Both the position numbers and the translations under genes were made by a program. From the NCBI GenBank assembly GCA_903877095.1, contig CAIRCP010000206.1, positions 1 through 36,128 of the forward strand: a DNA stretch of 36,128 bases, given 5' to 3'. The first letter of the stretch is position 1. Each line of letters starts with the position of its first letter. The DNA comes from an uncultured Actinomycetes bacterium (GTDB lineage: Bacteria; Actinomycetota; Actinomycetes; Mycobacteriales; Mycobacteriaceae). Below, piece after piece: positions 7,239 through 16,136 of this stretch. The notes under the pieces were generated by a model, which was not told the origin of the DNA, ran no database searches, and saw only the letters and a program-made list of their open reading frames with translations.

Positions 7239-8141
7239 GTGACTCGTCCCCGCCCGAGAACCGGCCCGGTGATGACCGGCGCGGTTGATCTTTCCGGTCT
7301 CAAGCAGCGCGCCCACCAGGGTTCGGCAGGCGGTGGCGCGACCGGCGGTGGCGCGACCGGCGTTGAGATCACCGAGGCCAACCTCGAGGCCGAGGTGCTG
7401 GTCCGATCCAGTGAAGTCCCGGTGGTCGTGCTGCTGTGGTCGCCCCGTAGCGAGGCGTGCGTCGCACTCGCCGACGTCCTGGGCGCGATGGCCGCCGCCG
7501 ACCAGGGAAAGTGGTCGCTGGCGACCGTCAACGTCGATACGGTGCCGCGGGTCGGCGCGATGTTCGGTGTCGAAGCGGTGCCGACGGTGGTGGCCCTGGG
7601 CGGCGGGCAGCCCATCGCCAGCTTCGAGGGCGTTCAGCCGCCGAGCAAGCTGCGCAAGTGGATCGATTCCCTGCTCGCGGCCACGGCCGGAAAGCTGGGC
7701 GCCGGCGAGGCCGATCCGGCTGACGATGCCGTCGACCCCGCGCTGGCCGACGCTCGCGACAAACTCGATGTCGGCGACTTCGCCGGAGCGGGCGAGTCCT
7801 ACCAGGCCATCCTGGACGGCGACCCCAACCACACGGAAGCCAAAGCAGCGCTGCGGCAGATCGGCTTTCTGCAGCGCGCGACGGCGCATCCGCCCGGCGC
7901 GGTGGCGGCCGCGGACGCCGCGCCCGACGATATCGCCGCCGCCTTCGCCGCGGCCGATGCCCAGTTGATGAGCCAGGACGTCGCCGGCGCGTTCGCGCGG
8001 CTGACCGCACTGGTCAAGCGGACGTCCGGGGACGAGCGCACCCGGGTGCGCACCCGGCTCATCGAACTCTTCGAATTGTTCGATCCCGCCGACCCGGACG
8101 TGATCGCCGGTCGGCGCAACCTCGCCAACGCGCTGTACTAG
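7239..8141 (+). CDS. Thioredoxin-like protein with degenerate active site
   Basis: A 300-residue homologue of Rv1324, similar in layout to YbbN/CnoX: a thioredoxin-fold domain (about residues 43-155) followed by TPR-like helices (about 160-300), ending FELFDPADPDVIAGRRNLANALY. The usual WCGPC site is replaced: LLWSPRSEAC gives Ser71-Glu-Ala-Cys74, so the nucleophilic first Cys is lost and classical disulfide reductase activity is unlikely. A holdase or scaffold role is inferred from the YbbN-like layout. Residues 32-41 are GGATG twice, from a perfect 15-bp duplication (7332-7361). The GTG start is at 7239 and matches the family N-terminus. It ends 6 nt from the convergent glgB. Confidence 0.85.
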   Translation: MTRPRPRTGPVMTGAVDLSGLKQRAHQGSAGGGATGGGATGVEITEANLEAEVLVRSSEVPVVVLLWSPRSEACVALADVLGAMAAADQGKWSLATVNVDTVPRVGAMFGVEAVPTVVALGGGQPIASFEGVQPPSKLRKWIDSLLAATAGKLGAGEADPADDAVDPALADARDKLDVGDFAGAGESYQAILDGDPNHTEAKAALRQIGFLQRATAHPPGAVAAADAAPDDIAAAFAAADAQLMSQDVAGAFARLTALVKRTSGDERTRVRTRLIELFELFDPADPDVIAGRRNLANALY

Positions 8142-8147
8142 ACCTGC

Positions 8148-10376
8148 TTACTCGACGGGTCCGGCAGCGGGTTCGAGCCACAGGGCCGAGTTGGGTGGCA
8201 GCACCACCCGGGCCGACGCCGGGCGACCGTGCCACGGGTCTTCGGTGGCCTGTACGGCGCCGAGGTTTCCGATCCCCGATCCGTTGTAGATCGTGGCGTC
8301 GCTGTTGAGCACCTCGTTCCAGGTGCCGGCCTGCGGCAGCCCGAGTCGATAGCTGCTGTGCTCGCTACCCGAGAAGTTGAAAACGCACGCCAGCACCGAC
8401 CCGTCCGAACCGAAACGCAGAAAGCTCAGCACGTTGCTGGCTGAATCGTTGGCGTCGATCCAGGAGTACCCCCCCGGAAGGGTGTCCTGGCTCCACAGCG
8501 CCGGGCGACTGCGGTAGACGGCGTTGACGTCAGCCATGAACCGCTGGATGCCCGAGGAGAAGCTGTGCTCATCGAGTTGGAACCAGTCCAGACCGCGTTC
8601 CTCCGACCACTCCGCGCGCTGCCCGAAGTCCTGGCCCATGAACAACAGCTTCTTGCCCGGATGCGCCCACTGGTAGGCCAGCACCGTCCGCAAGCCCGCC
8701 GCCTTGACATGGTCGTTGCCCGGCAGTCTGCCCCACAGCGTGCCCTTGCCGTGCACGACCTCGTCGTGACTGATCGGCAGCACGTAGTTCTCGCTGTAGG
8801 CGTAGAGCATCGAGAACGTCATCTCATGGTGGTGGTAGCTGCGGTAGATCGGATCCCGGCTGATGTAGTCCAGGGTGTCGTGCATCCACCCCATGTTCCA
8901 CTTCATCGAAAAGCCAAGTCCGCCAAGGTTGGTCGCGCGGGTGACGCCCGGCCACGAGGTGGATTCCTCGGCGATGGTGACCACTCCCGGGGTGATCTTG
9001 TGCACCGTCGCGTTCATCTCCTGCACGAACTGCACGGCCTCCAGGTTCTCCCGGCCGCCGTACTTGTTCGGCGTCCAACCGTCGGCCGGCCGCGAATAGT
9101 CCAGGTACAGCATCGATGCGACGGCGTCGACCCGCAGGCCGTCGATGTGGAAATCCTGGAGCCAGTACAGCGCGTTGGCCACCAGGAAATTGCGCACCTC
9201 CGGCCGACCGAAGTCGAAAACGTAGGTGCCCCAGTCGAGTTGCTCCCCGCGGCGCGGGTCGGAGTGTTCATAGAGGGCGGTTCCGTCGAAGCGGCCGAGC
9301 GCCCAGCTGTCCTTGGGGAAGTGCGCCGGAACCCAGTCCACGATCACCCCGATGCCGGAATTGTGCAGGCGGTCCACCAGGTAGCGGAAATCGTCGGGCG
9401 TGCCGAATCGGGAGGTCGGGGCGTAGTAGGAGGTGACCTGGTATCCCCATGAACCGCCGAACGGGTGCTCAGCCACCGGCAGCAGTTCCACGTGGGTGAA
9501 GCCCTGGGCCACAACGTAGTCCGACAACTGTTCGGCCAGTTCGAGATAGCTCAGGCCCGGCCGCCAGGAACCCAGGTGCACCTCGTAGGTGCTCATCGGT
9601 TCGAACACCGGGTTGACCCTGGCACGAGCGGTCATCCAGTCGTCGTCGTGCCAGTGGTAGTCCGACACGAACACCCGGGATGCGGTCAACGGTGGGACCT
9701 CGGTGGCGAACGCCATCGGATCGGCCCGGTCGGTAACGGCACCGTCCACCCCGTGCACCCGGAACTTGTAGAGGCCGTCGGAGGAGAAGCCGGGCCAGAA
9801 CAACTCCCAGACTCCCGATGAGCCCAGCACCCGCATCGGGGCGTCGTGGCCGTTCCAGCCGTTGAACTCGCCGATCAGGCTGACGCCCTTGGCATTCGGG
9901 GCCCACACGGCGAACGACACGCCGTCGACCACTCCGTCGGCAGTGGTGAACGAACGGGGGTGGGCGCCGAGGATCTCCCAGAGCCGCTCGTGGCGGCCTT
10001 CGGCGAACAAATGCAGGTCCACTTCGCCCAGGGTCGGCAGGAACCGGTAGCCGTCGGCGGTGGTGTAGGTGTACGGGGTGCCGTCGGCCCCCGGATAGCT
10101 GATCTCCAAGCGGTAGTCGACCAGGTTGGTGAACGGCAGCGCGACCGCGAACAGTCCGAGGTCGATGTGCTGCATGGGATAACGACGGCCGCCGACGACA
10201 GCGGCCACGTCCACGGCGTTCGGACGCAGCGTCCGGATCACGGTGTGATCGGCATATTCGTGCGCACCCAGGATGCTGTGCGGATCGTGGTGCACCCCAC
10301 CGTCCAGTTTGGCGAGTTCGCCGTGGTCGGGAGCCAGGTAGGGGCTGGTATGCGAATTAGGGGGGGTGTGGGTCAT
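8148..10376 (-). CDS. glgB: 1,4-alpha-glucan branching enzyme
   Basis: Transfers segments of linear alpha-1,4-glucan to form alpha-1,6 branches; in mycobacteria it acts on glucan built by GlgE. The 742-residue protein has an N-terminal beta-sandwich/CBM48 part (to about 250), then a GH13 barrel with the catalytic nucleophile Asp417 ([10 protein letters not shown]) and acid/base Glu470 ([11 protein letters not shown]), and a C-terminal beta domain. The length is near that of Rv1326c (731). The ATG start lies 18 nt after the glgE stop, so glgE-glgB is one operon. It converges on the thioredoxin-like gene with only 6 nt between stops. Confidence 0.96.
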   Translation of the reverse strand: MTHTPPNSHTSPYLAPDHGELAKLDGGVHHDPHSILGAHEYADHTVIRTLRPNAVDVAAVVGGRRYPMQHIDLGLFAVALPFTNLVDYRLEISYPGADGTPYTYTTADGYRFLPTLGEVDLHLFAEGRHERLWEILGAHPRSFTTADGVVDGVSFAVWAPNAKGVSLIGEFNGWNGHDAPMRVLGSSGVWELFWPGFSSDGLYKFRVHGVDGAVTDRADPMAFATEVPPLTASRVFVSDYHWHDDDWMTARARVNPVFEPMSTYEVHLGSWRPGLSYLELAEQLSDYVVAQGFTHVELLPVAEHPFGGSWGYQVTSYYAPTSRFGTPDDFRYLVDRLHNSGIGVIVDWVPAHFPKDSWALGRFDGTALYEHSDPRRGEQLDWGTYVFDFGRPEVRNFLVANALYWLQDFHIDGLRVDAVASMLYLDYSRPADGWTPNKYGGRENLEAVQFVQEMNATVHKITPGVVTIAEESTSWPGVTRATNLGGLGFSMKWNMGWMHDTLDYISRDPIYRSYHHHEMTFSMLYAYSENYVLPISHDEVVHGKGTLWGRLPGNDHVKAAGLRTVLAYQWAHPGKKLLFMGQDFGQRAEWSEERGLDWFQLDEHSFSSGIQRFMADVNAVYRSRPALWSQDTLPGGYSWIDANDSASNVLSFLRFGSDGSVLACVFNFSGSEHSSYRLGLPQAGTWNEVLNSDATIYNGSGIGNLGAVQATEDPWHGRPASARVVLPPNSALWLEPAAGPVE

Positions 10377-10394
10377 CCTCGGCTCACTTCCGTG

Positions 10395-12491
10395 TCACTC
10401 CCGGCGCAGTAAGGCAGAGCGTTGGTCGAACGGGATCGGCGGCATGTTCAGGATGTGCGCGACGGCCTTGGCCGGCTCCAGGCGAACGTAATTGGCCTTG
10501 CCCCATTGGTATTCCTCCCCGGTGATCTCGTCGCGAACCCAGAACCGGTCGTAGTCCTGCATGGCCAGGGCGGGCATATCCAGCCATACGGTGCCCTCTT
10601 CGGCGGAGTAGGGATTGAGCGTCACCACGACGAGCACGGTGTCGCCGCTGACCGGATCGAACTTGCTGTAGGCCAGCAGGGCGTCGTTGTCGGTGCCGTG
10701 GAAGCGGATGGTCCGCATCTGGCACAGGGCCGGGTGCACCCGCCGAATCTCATTGAGCCGCCTGAGATATGGCTCCAGTGAACGACCTTCGTGCAAGGCC
10801 AGGGCAAAGTCGCGGGGGCGTAATTCGTACTTCTCCGAGTCGACGTACTCCTCGCTGCCCGGACGCACCGCGACGTGCTCGTACAACTCGTATCCGGAGT
10901 AGACCCCCCATGACGTCCCCATCGTGGCGGCCAGTGCGGCCCGGATGGCGAACACTCCCGGCCCGCCGTGCTGCAGGCTCTCGTGCAGGATGTCGGGGGT
11001 GTTGACCCAGAGGTTCGGGCGGGCGTAATCGGCGTGCTCGGCGATCTGCCGGCCGAATTCCTCCAGCTCCCACTTGGCGGTGCGCCAGGTGAAGTACGAA
11101 TACGACTGGGTGAAGCCGAGTTTGCCCAATCCGTACAGCCGGGCGGGGCGGGTGAACGCCTCGGCCAGGAACAGCACGTCCGGGTCGGTGGCCTTGACCT
11201 GTCCGATCAGCCAGGCCCAGAAGTCGGGCGGCTTGGTGTGCGGGTTGTCCACCCGGAAGACCGTGACGCCGTGGGAGATCCAGTACCGGACCACCCGGAG
11301 CACTTCGTCGTAGAGGCCCTTCGGGTCGTTGTCGAAGTTCAGCGGGTAGATGTCCTGATACTTCTTCGGCGGGTTCTCCGCGTACGCGATCGATCCGTCG
11401 GGCAGTTCGGTGAACCAGTGCCGGTGTTCCCGGGCCCACGGATGATCGGGCGCACACTGCAGTGCCAGGTCGAGGGCGACCTCCAGGTCGTTCGCCCGGG
11501 CGGCGGCAACGAAGTCGTCGAAGTCGGAGATGGTGCCCAAGGCGGGGTGCACGGCATCGTGGCCGCCGTCGGCGCTGCCGATCGCCCATGGCGACCCGAC
11601 ATCACCGGGTTGCGAGGTCACCGAGTTGTTCCGACCCTTGCGGTGCACCGTGCCGATGGGGTGGATCGGCGGCAGGTACACCACGTTGAACCCCATCCCG
11701 GCGATCCGGGGCAGAGTCTTGGCTGCGGTGGCGAAGGTGCCGTGCACCGGGGTGCCGTCCGTGCTCCAGCCGCCGGTCGAGCGGGGGAATATCTCGTACC
11801 AGGCGCTGCAGCGCGCCAGCGGCCGGTCCACCCACACGCCGTGCTGGTGACCGCGGGTTATCAGGTCCCGCAGCGGATAGCGGTCCAGCACATCGGTGAT
11901 CTCGTCGGCGAGGGCCGGTGCCGCCCGGGTGAGCGGGTCACCGGGCTGGCGCAGGGCCTCCGCTGCGGCGAGCAATGGACCGCGGTCGGCTCGCGGCGCG
12001 CCGGTGGCGGCCCGCTCCAGCAGCGCCGCGCCGACGACGAGATCGTTGTCGAGGTCTTCCTCGCCCTGCCCGGCATCGAGTTTGGCGGTGACGGCGTGCC
12101 GCCAGGTGCTGATCGGGTCGCTCCAGCCGTCGACCCGGAACGTCCACAGCCCCACCCGGTCGGGAGTGAACTGCCCGTGGAATACGTCGGGGGTGGTGCC
12201 CAGCGCCATCCGGTACTGGGCGGGTTTGACCCGGGCCGCGTCGTCGGACCCGGCCGACCGGGTCGCATCGTCGGACCCGGCCGACGCCGTCACACCGCTT
12301 ACCGACCCGTGGCCGAGTTGCGGATAGGCGGTGCCGTGATAGCGCACCACCAAGGTGGCCGCCACAGCGTCGTGGCCCTCGCGCCAGACCGTCGCGCACA
12401 CCGGCACCACTTCCCCGGCGACCGCTTTGGCGGGGTAGACGCCACCGGACACCACGGGTGCGACGTCGTCGATCTCAATCCGGCCCGGCAC
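10395..12491 (-). CDS. glgE: Maltosyltransferase (alpha-1,4-glucan:maltose-1-phosphate)
   Basis: Extends alpha-1,4-glucan with maltosyl units from maltose-1-phosphate. This is the essential step of the GlgE pathway in M. tuberculosis. The 698-residue GH13_3 protein shows the nucleophile Asp415 ([11 protein letters not shown]) and acid/base Glu444 (FLAEAFTRP), and an N-terminal immunoglobulin-like domain starting [20 protein letters not shown]. The GTG start at 12491 is supported by a GAGGTG 5 nt upstream. Residues about 71-87 carry a 9-residue duplication (AGSDDA-x-R twice) in a surface region of the N-terminal domain. It is divergent from glgP across a 171-nt intergenic region and probably co-transcribed with glgB. 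Confidence 0.95.
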   Translation of the reverse strand: MPGRIEIDDVAPVVSGGVYPAKAVAGEVVPVCATVWREGHDAVAATLVVRYHGTAYPQLGHGSVSGVTASAGSDDATRSAGSDDAARVKPAQYRMALGTTPDVFHGQFTPDRVGLWTFRVDGWSDPISTWRHAVTAKLDAGQGEEDLDNDLVVGAALLERAATGAPRADRGPLLAAAEALRQPGDPLTRAAPALADEITDVLDRYPLRDLITRGHQHGVWVDRPLARCSAWYEIFPRSTGGWSTDGTPVHGTFATAAKTLPRIAGMGFNVVYLPPIHPIGTVHRKGRNNSVTSQPGDVGSPWAIGSADGGHDAVHPALGTISDFDDFVAAARANDLEVALDLALQCAPDHPWAREHRHWFTELPDGSIAYAENPPKKYQDIYPLNFDNDPKGLYDEVLRVVRYWISHGVTVFRVDNPHTKPPDFWAWLIGQVKATDPDVLFLAEAFTRPARLYGLGKLGFTQSYSYFTWRTAKWELEEFGRQIAEHADYARPNLWVNTPDILHESLQHGGPGVFAIRAALAATMGTSWGVYSGYELYEHVAVRPGSEEYVDSEKYELRPRDFALALHEGRSLEPYLRRLNEIRRVHPALCQMRTIRFHGTDNDALLAYSKFDPVSGDTVLVVVTLNPYSAEEGTVWLDMPALAMQDYDRFWVRDEITGEEYQWGKANYVRLEPAKAVAHILNMPPIPFDQRSALLRRE
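12241..12285. repeat. 27-bp-spaced duplication inside glgE
   Basis: TCGTCGGACCCGGCCGAC occurs at 12241-12258 and again at 12268-12285. The 27-bp period adds nine residues in frame to the N-terminal domain of GlgE, so it is an in-frame expansion rather than damage. Confidence 0.8.
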
Positions 12492-12648
12492 CCGATCACC
12501 TCATTTCCGTCCTGAACGACACTGAACAACCACCGGAATCCGCGGTTCGGCGAAGCCCGGGTAACCGCATAGCCGTCGGTTCACACCGTAATGGTCAAGC
12601 GCACGCTGCGAGGGCGAAGCGGGCACGGCGGGAGCGGGGGAACCTGCG

Positions 12649-12654
12649 TAGTGT
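12649..12654 (+). promoter_or_regulatory. Leaderless -10 element for glgP
   Basis: TAGTGT fits TANNNT and is 8 nt before the GTG at 12663. No Shine-Dalgarno is seen there. This supports the GTG at 12663 over upstream in-frame starts. Confidence 0.45.
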
Positions 12655-12662
12655 CTTCACGC

Positions 12663-15311
12663 GTGAAAGCCCTTCGCCGGTTCACCGTTCGAGCCCACCT
12701 CCCTGACCGGATCGGCGCACTGGCGCCGCTGTCGACCAACCTGCGTTGGTCGTGGGACGTCCCGACCCAGGAACTGTTCGCCAGCATCGACCCCGCGCAG
12801 TGGGCGCGCATCGGACGCGACCCGGTGGCCCTGCTCGGGGAGGTCAGTCCCGCGCGTCTCGACGAACTCGCCGAGGACCACAGCTTCCTGGAGCGGCTCG
12901 ACCGATTGTCGGCCGAACTCGACGAGTACCTCACCAAGCCGCTCTGGTACCAGGAGGTGCAGGCCCGCGGCGACACCGTGCTGCCCACCGGGATCGGCTA
13001 CTTCTCCATGGAGTTCGGCGTCGCCGAAGTGCTGCCGATCTATTCCGGCGGCCTGGGCATCCTGGCCGGCGACCATCTCAAGGCCGCTTCGGATCTGGGC
13101 CTGCCCTTGATCGGCGTCGGCCTGAACTACCGCGCCGGCTACTTCCGCCAGTCGCTGACCTCCGACGGCTGGCAGCACGAGAACTATCCGTCGCTGGATC
13201 CGCAGGGTCTGCCGTTGCGGCTACTGACCCGGCCCGACGACGGCTCGCCGGTGCTCATCGAGCTCGCCATGCCGGAGTCGCGGGTGCTGCGGGCGCGGGT
13301 ATGGGTGGCCCAAGTGGGCCGAATTCCGTTGTTGCTCTTGGATTCCGATATCCCGGAGAACGACCACGATATGCGCCACGTCACCGATCGGCTGTACGGC
13401 GGCGATCAGGAACACCGGATCAAACAGGAGTTGCTGGCCGGTATCGGCGGCGTCCGGGCGATTCGGATGTACACCGCGATCGAGGGCATACCGAATCCGA
13501 ACGTCTTCCACATGAACGAGGGCCACGCCGGCTTCCTGGGCCTGGAACGCATCCGGGAATACGTCGAGGCCGACCATCTCGACTTCGACACCGCTCTGGC
13601 CATCGTGCGCGCCAGCACGCTGTTCACCACCCACACCCCGGTTCCGGCCGGCATCGACCGGTTCCCGGTCGACCTTGTGGGGCGTTACTTCGGCGGTGAC
13701 ACCGACGGCGGTCTGTTGCCCGGAGTGGGGGTCGAGCGAGTGCTGGGCTTCGGGGCGGAGGCCGATCCGTCGAAGTTCAACATGGCGCACATGGGTCTGC
13801 GCCTGGCGCAGCGATCCAACGGGGTGTCGCAGTTGCACGGCCGGGTCAGCCGGGAGATGTTCGATCAGCTCTGGCCGGGCTTCGACGCCGCCGAGGTCCC
13901 GATCGGGTCGATCACCAATGGCGTGCACGGGCGAACCTGGGCGGCTCCGGAGTGGCTGCAACTGGGCCAGGATCTCACCGGTTCGGTGGAGGCGCTGCAG
14001 GAGCAGGCGATGTGGCAGCGACTGCAGCAGGTGGACACCGGCCACATCTGGTGGATTCGCTGCCAACTGCGCGCCAAGCTGGTCGCGGACGTGCGCCGCC
14101 GGCTGCGGAAATCCTGGTTGGAACGCGGGGCGATCGAAGCCGAATTGGGTTGGATTGCTTCGGCTTTCGACCCGGGGGTGCTGACGGTCGGGTTCGCCCG
14201 CCGGGTGCCGACGTATAAGCGGCTGACGTTGATGCTGCGCGATCCGCAGCGCCTGGAGGCCCTGCTGCTCGACGAGCACCGGCCGGTCCAACTCATCGTG
14301 GCCGGCAAGTCGCACCCCGCCGACGACGCCGGCAAGGCGCTGATCCAGCAGATCGTCCGGTTCGCCGACCGGCCGGAGCTGCGTCACCGGATCGCCTTCC
14401 TGCCCGACTACGACATCTCGATGGCGCGGCTGCTCTACTGGGGTTGCGATGTTTGGCTGAACAACCCGCTGCGCCCCTTGGAGGCGTGCGGCACCTCGGG
14501 CATGAAGAGCGCACTCAACGGCGGCCTGAACCTCTCGATCCGCGACGGCTGGTGGGACGAGTGGTTCGACGGCGAAAACGGTTGGGAAATACCCAGTGCC
14601 GAGGTCGTCAGCGAGGAACGCCGCGACGACCTTGAAGCCCGGGCGCTTTACGACCTGCTGCAGGAGTCGGTGGCGCCCAAGTTCTACGACCGCGACGACA
14701 ACGGAGTGCCGGGCCGCTGGGTGGAGATGGTGCGCCACACGCTGCAGACGCTGGGCCCGAAGGTGCTGGCCTCCCGGATGGTGCGCGACTACACCGAGCG
14801 TTACTACGCGCCGGCGGCTGAGTCGCTGCACCGCACCATCGAATCGATCGACGGCCTGCCGTACGGCCAGGCCCGCGAACTCGCCGCCTACCGGCAGCGG
14901 GTGACCGAGGCGTGGCCGCACGTCGCGATCACCGACGTCGACAGCACCGGTCTGCCCGACACCCCGCTGCTGGGATCGGAATTGACGCTGACTGCCAGCG
15001 TCGCGCTGGCCGGGCTGCACCCCGACGATGTGGTGGTGCAGGCGGTGCTGGGCCGGGTCGGCGCGGGCGACACCCTGCGCGAGCCGGTCTACACCGACAT
15101 GGCGCACACCGGCACCGGTGAAGGCTCCGTCGAGGGCATCCACATCTTCTCCGCCACCACACCGCTGCCGTTGTCCGGGTCCATGGGATACACCGTGCGG
15201 GTTCTGCCGCGGCACCCGCTGCTGGCCGGACCGGCCGAATTCGGGCTGCTGAAGCTGGCCGGACCGGACGTGGCCGGGGACGCCGTCACGAGCGCGGACG
15301 CGCCCCTGTAG
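12663..15311 (+). CDS. glgP: Alpha-glucan phosphorylase
   Basis: Releases glucose-1-phosphate from the non-reducing ends of alpha-1,4-glucan, using pyridoxal phosphate. The 882-residue protein is of the actinobacterial phosphorylase type (Rv1328, about 863 residues). The N-terminal part begins KALRRFTVRAHLPDRIGAL. PLP-binding Lys615 lies in CGTSGMKSALNGGLNLSIRD. Conserved blocks NEGHAGF and TNGVHGRTW are present. The frame is open 24 codons further upstream, but the family N-terminus and the -10 hexamer favour the GTG at 12663. The divergent glgE-glgB operon makes the polymer that this enzyme degrades, so the shared intergenic region could balance the two. Confidence 0.93.
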   Translation: MKALRRFTVRAHLPDRIGALAPLSTNLRWSWDVPTQELFASIDPAQWARIGRDPVALLGEVSPARLDELAEDHSFLERLDRLSAELDEYLTKPLWYQEVQARGDTVLPTGIGYFSMEFGVAEVLPIYSGGLGILAGDHLKAASDLGLPLIGVGLNYRAGYFRQSLTSDGWQHENYPSLDPQGLPLRLLTRPDDGSPVLIELAMPESRVLRARVWVAQVGRIPLLLLDSDIPENDHDMRHVTDRLYGGDQEHRIKQELLAGIGGVRAIRMYTAIEGIPNPNVFHMNEGHAGFLGLERIREYVEADHLDFDTALAIVRASTLFTTHTPVPAGIDRFPVDLVGRYFGGDTDGGLLPGVGVERVLGFGAEADPSKFNMAHMGLRLAQRSNGVSQLHGRVSREMFDQLWPGFDAAEVPIGSITNGVHGRTWAAPEWLQLGQDLTGSVEALQEQAMWQRLQQVDTGHIWWIRCQLRAKLVADVRRRLRKSWLERGAIEAELGWIASAFDPGVLTVGFARRVPTYKRLTLMLRDPQRLEALLLDEHRPVQLIVAGKSHPADDAGKALIQQIVRFADRPELRHRIAFLPDYDISMARLLYWGCDVWLNNPLRPLEACGTSGMKSALNGGLNLSIRDGWWDEWFDGENGWEIPSAEVVSEERRDDLEARALYDLLQESVAPKFYDRDDNGVPGRWVEMVRHTLQTLGPKVLASRMVRDYTERYYAPAAESLHRTIESIDGLPYGQARELAAYRQRVTEAWPHVAITDVDSTGLPDTPLLGSELTLTASVALAGLHPDDVVVQAVLGRVGAGDTLREPVYTDMAHTGTGEGSVEGIHIFSATTPLPLSGSMGYTVRVLPRHPLLAGPAEFGLLKLAGPDVAGDAVTSADAPL

Positions 15312-15341
15312 TTTGCCTCCAGGGAAACACCTGGGAGGGTC

Positions 15342-16136
15342 ATGTCAGTGCGCGGTGCGGCGGTCCTCGCGGTGATCTGTGCGCTGTTGGCGCCGGCGAC
15401 CGCGCTGGCCGATCCCGACGCGGCGGCCACCGACGCGCCGGCCGATCCGGCCGCAACTCCTGCCGGCCCCGCGGCGCCCGCCGACCCCGCGGCGCCGGCT
15501 GCTCTGTCGGTGGTCCCGGTGGCGGCCACCGACCCGGCGACGCCGCCGGTTGACGACGGCCGGGTGGCGTCGAGTCCGCCCGCGACCACCAAGTCCCCGG
15601 ACGGCTGGACCCTGACGGTGTCGGCCAAGGACGAGTTCCAGCGGCCGATCGCGCCGTTGACGACCGCGATCTCGACCCGGGAGTACGAAGTCAGCGGAGT
15701 CTTCAACGGGGCCCTCGCCGGTGGCGACGGGGAGACCCCCGCCGGCGTCTTCGAAGTCGGTTACCAGATCGGCTGCGGCATCGACATGAGCACCTCCAAC
15801 GGTGTCTCGCTGACCGGCACCGCCGGTATCAACCCGTCGATCGCCTACATCGGTTTGGACTTCCCGGGCCTCCAGCCCGACGGCTTCCTGCCCGGCATCG
15901 GCGGCAACCTGGCCGGTGGCATCACCGTCGGCCTCAAACCCGGAATCATCAACACCATCCCGGTCACCAAGAAGAAGTTCGAATCCGCCGCGCCGTGGGT
16001 CTCGATCAACGGGTTCCGGATCAAGATCGACGGCTGCGTCGGGGAGTCGTTCGTCCGCTCCTACGCCACTTTGGCGAAGTCGAACAAGTCCGGCGACGCG
16101 ATCCTGTCCTGGTACGGCGCCACCAAGGCGGTTTAG
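15342..16136 (+). CDS. MspA-family outer-membrane porin
   Basis: A predicted mycomembrane channel of 264 residues. A signal peptide (residues 1-23, cleavage after ALA) is followed by an Ala/Pro-rich stretch (about 24-85) not found in classic MspA. The MspA fold then runs from about 86 (DGWTLTVSAKDEF) through EVGYQIGCGIDM and SINGFRIKIDGCVGESFVRSYATL. Two cysteines (Cys145, Cys232) could form a disulfide; mature MspA has none. The acidic IDDGD constriction of MspA is not present at the matching place (IGLDFPGLQPDG), so pore properties may differ. ATG start with GGGAGG 4 nt upstream. Its stop overlaps that of the convergent peptidase gene. M. tuberculosis has no gene here and no MspA porin. Confidence 0.85.
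   Translation: MSVRGAAVLAVICALLAPATALADPDAAATDAPADPAATPAGPAAPADPAAPAALSVVPVAATDPATPPVDDGRVASSPPATTKSPDGWTLTVSAKDEFQRPIAPLTTAISTREYEVSGVFNGALAGGDGETPAGVFEVGYQIGCGIDMSTSNGVSLTGTAGINPSIAYIGLDFPGLQPDGFLPGIGGNLAGGITVGLKPGIINTIPVTKKKFESAAPWVSINGFRIKIDGCVGESFVRSYATLAKSNKSGDAILSWYGATKAV

Noticed and set aside
6828..7889. Long minus-strand frame whose C-terminus reads SFQAA repeats, similar to pentapeptide repeats
   Set aside because: It is antisense to the thioredoxin-like gene and the 60-residue gene; the repeats are simply the 15-bp array read in reverse, and six units are too few for a pentapeptide-repeat helix.
12492..12662. TTGACC/TATGCG promoter for glgE on the minus strand
   Set aside because: Spacing of about 21 nt and a weak -10 make it unconvincing.
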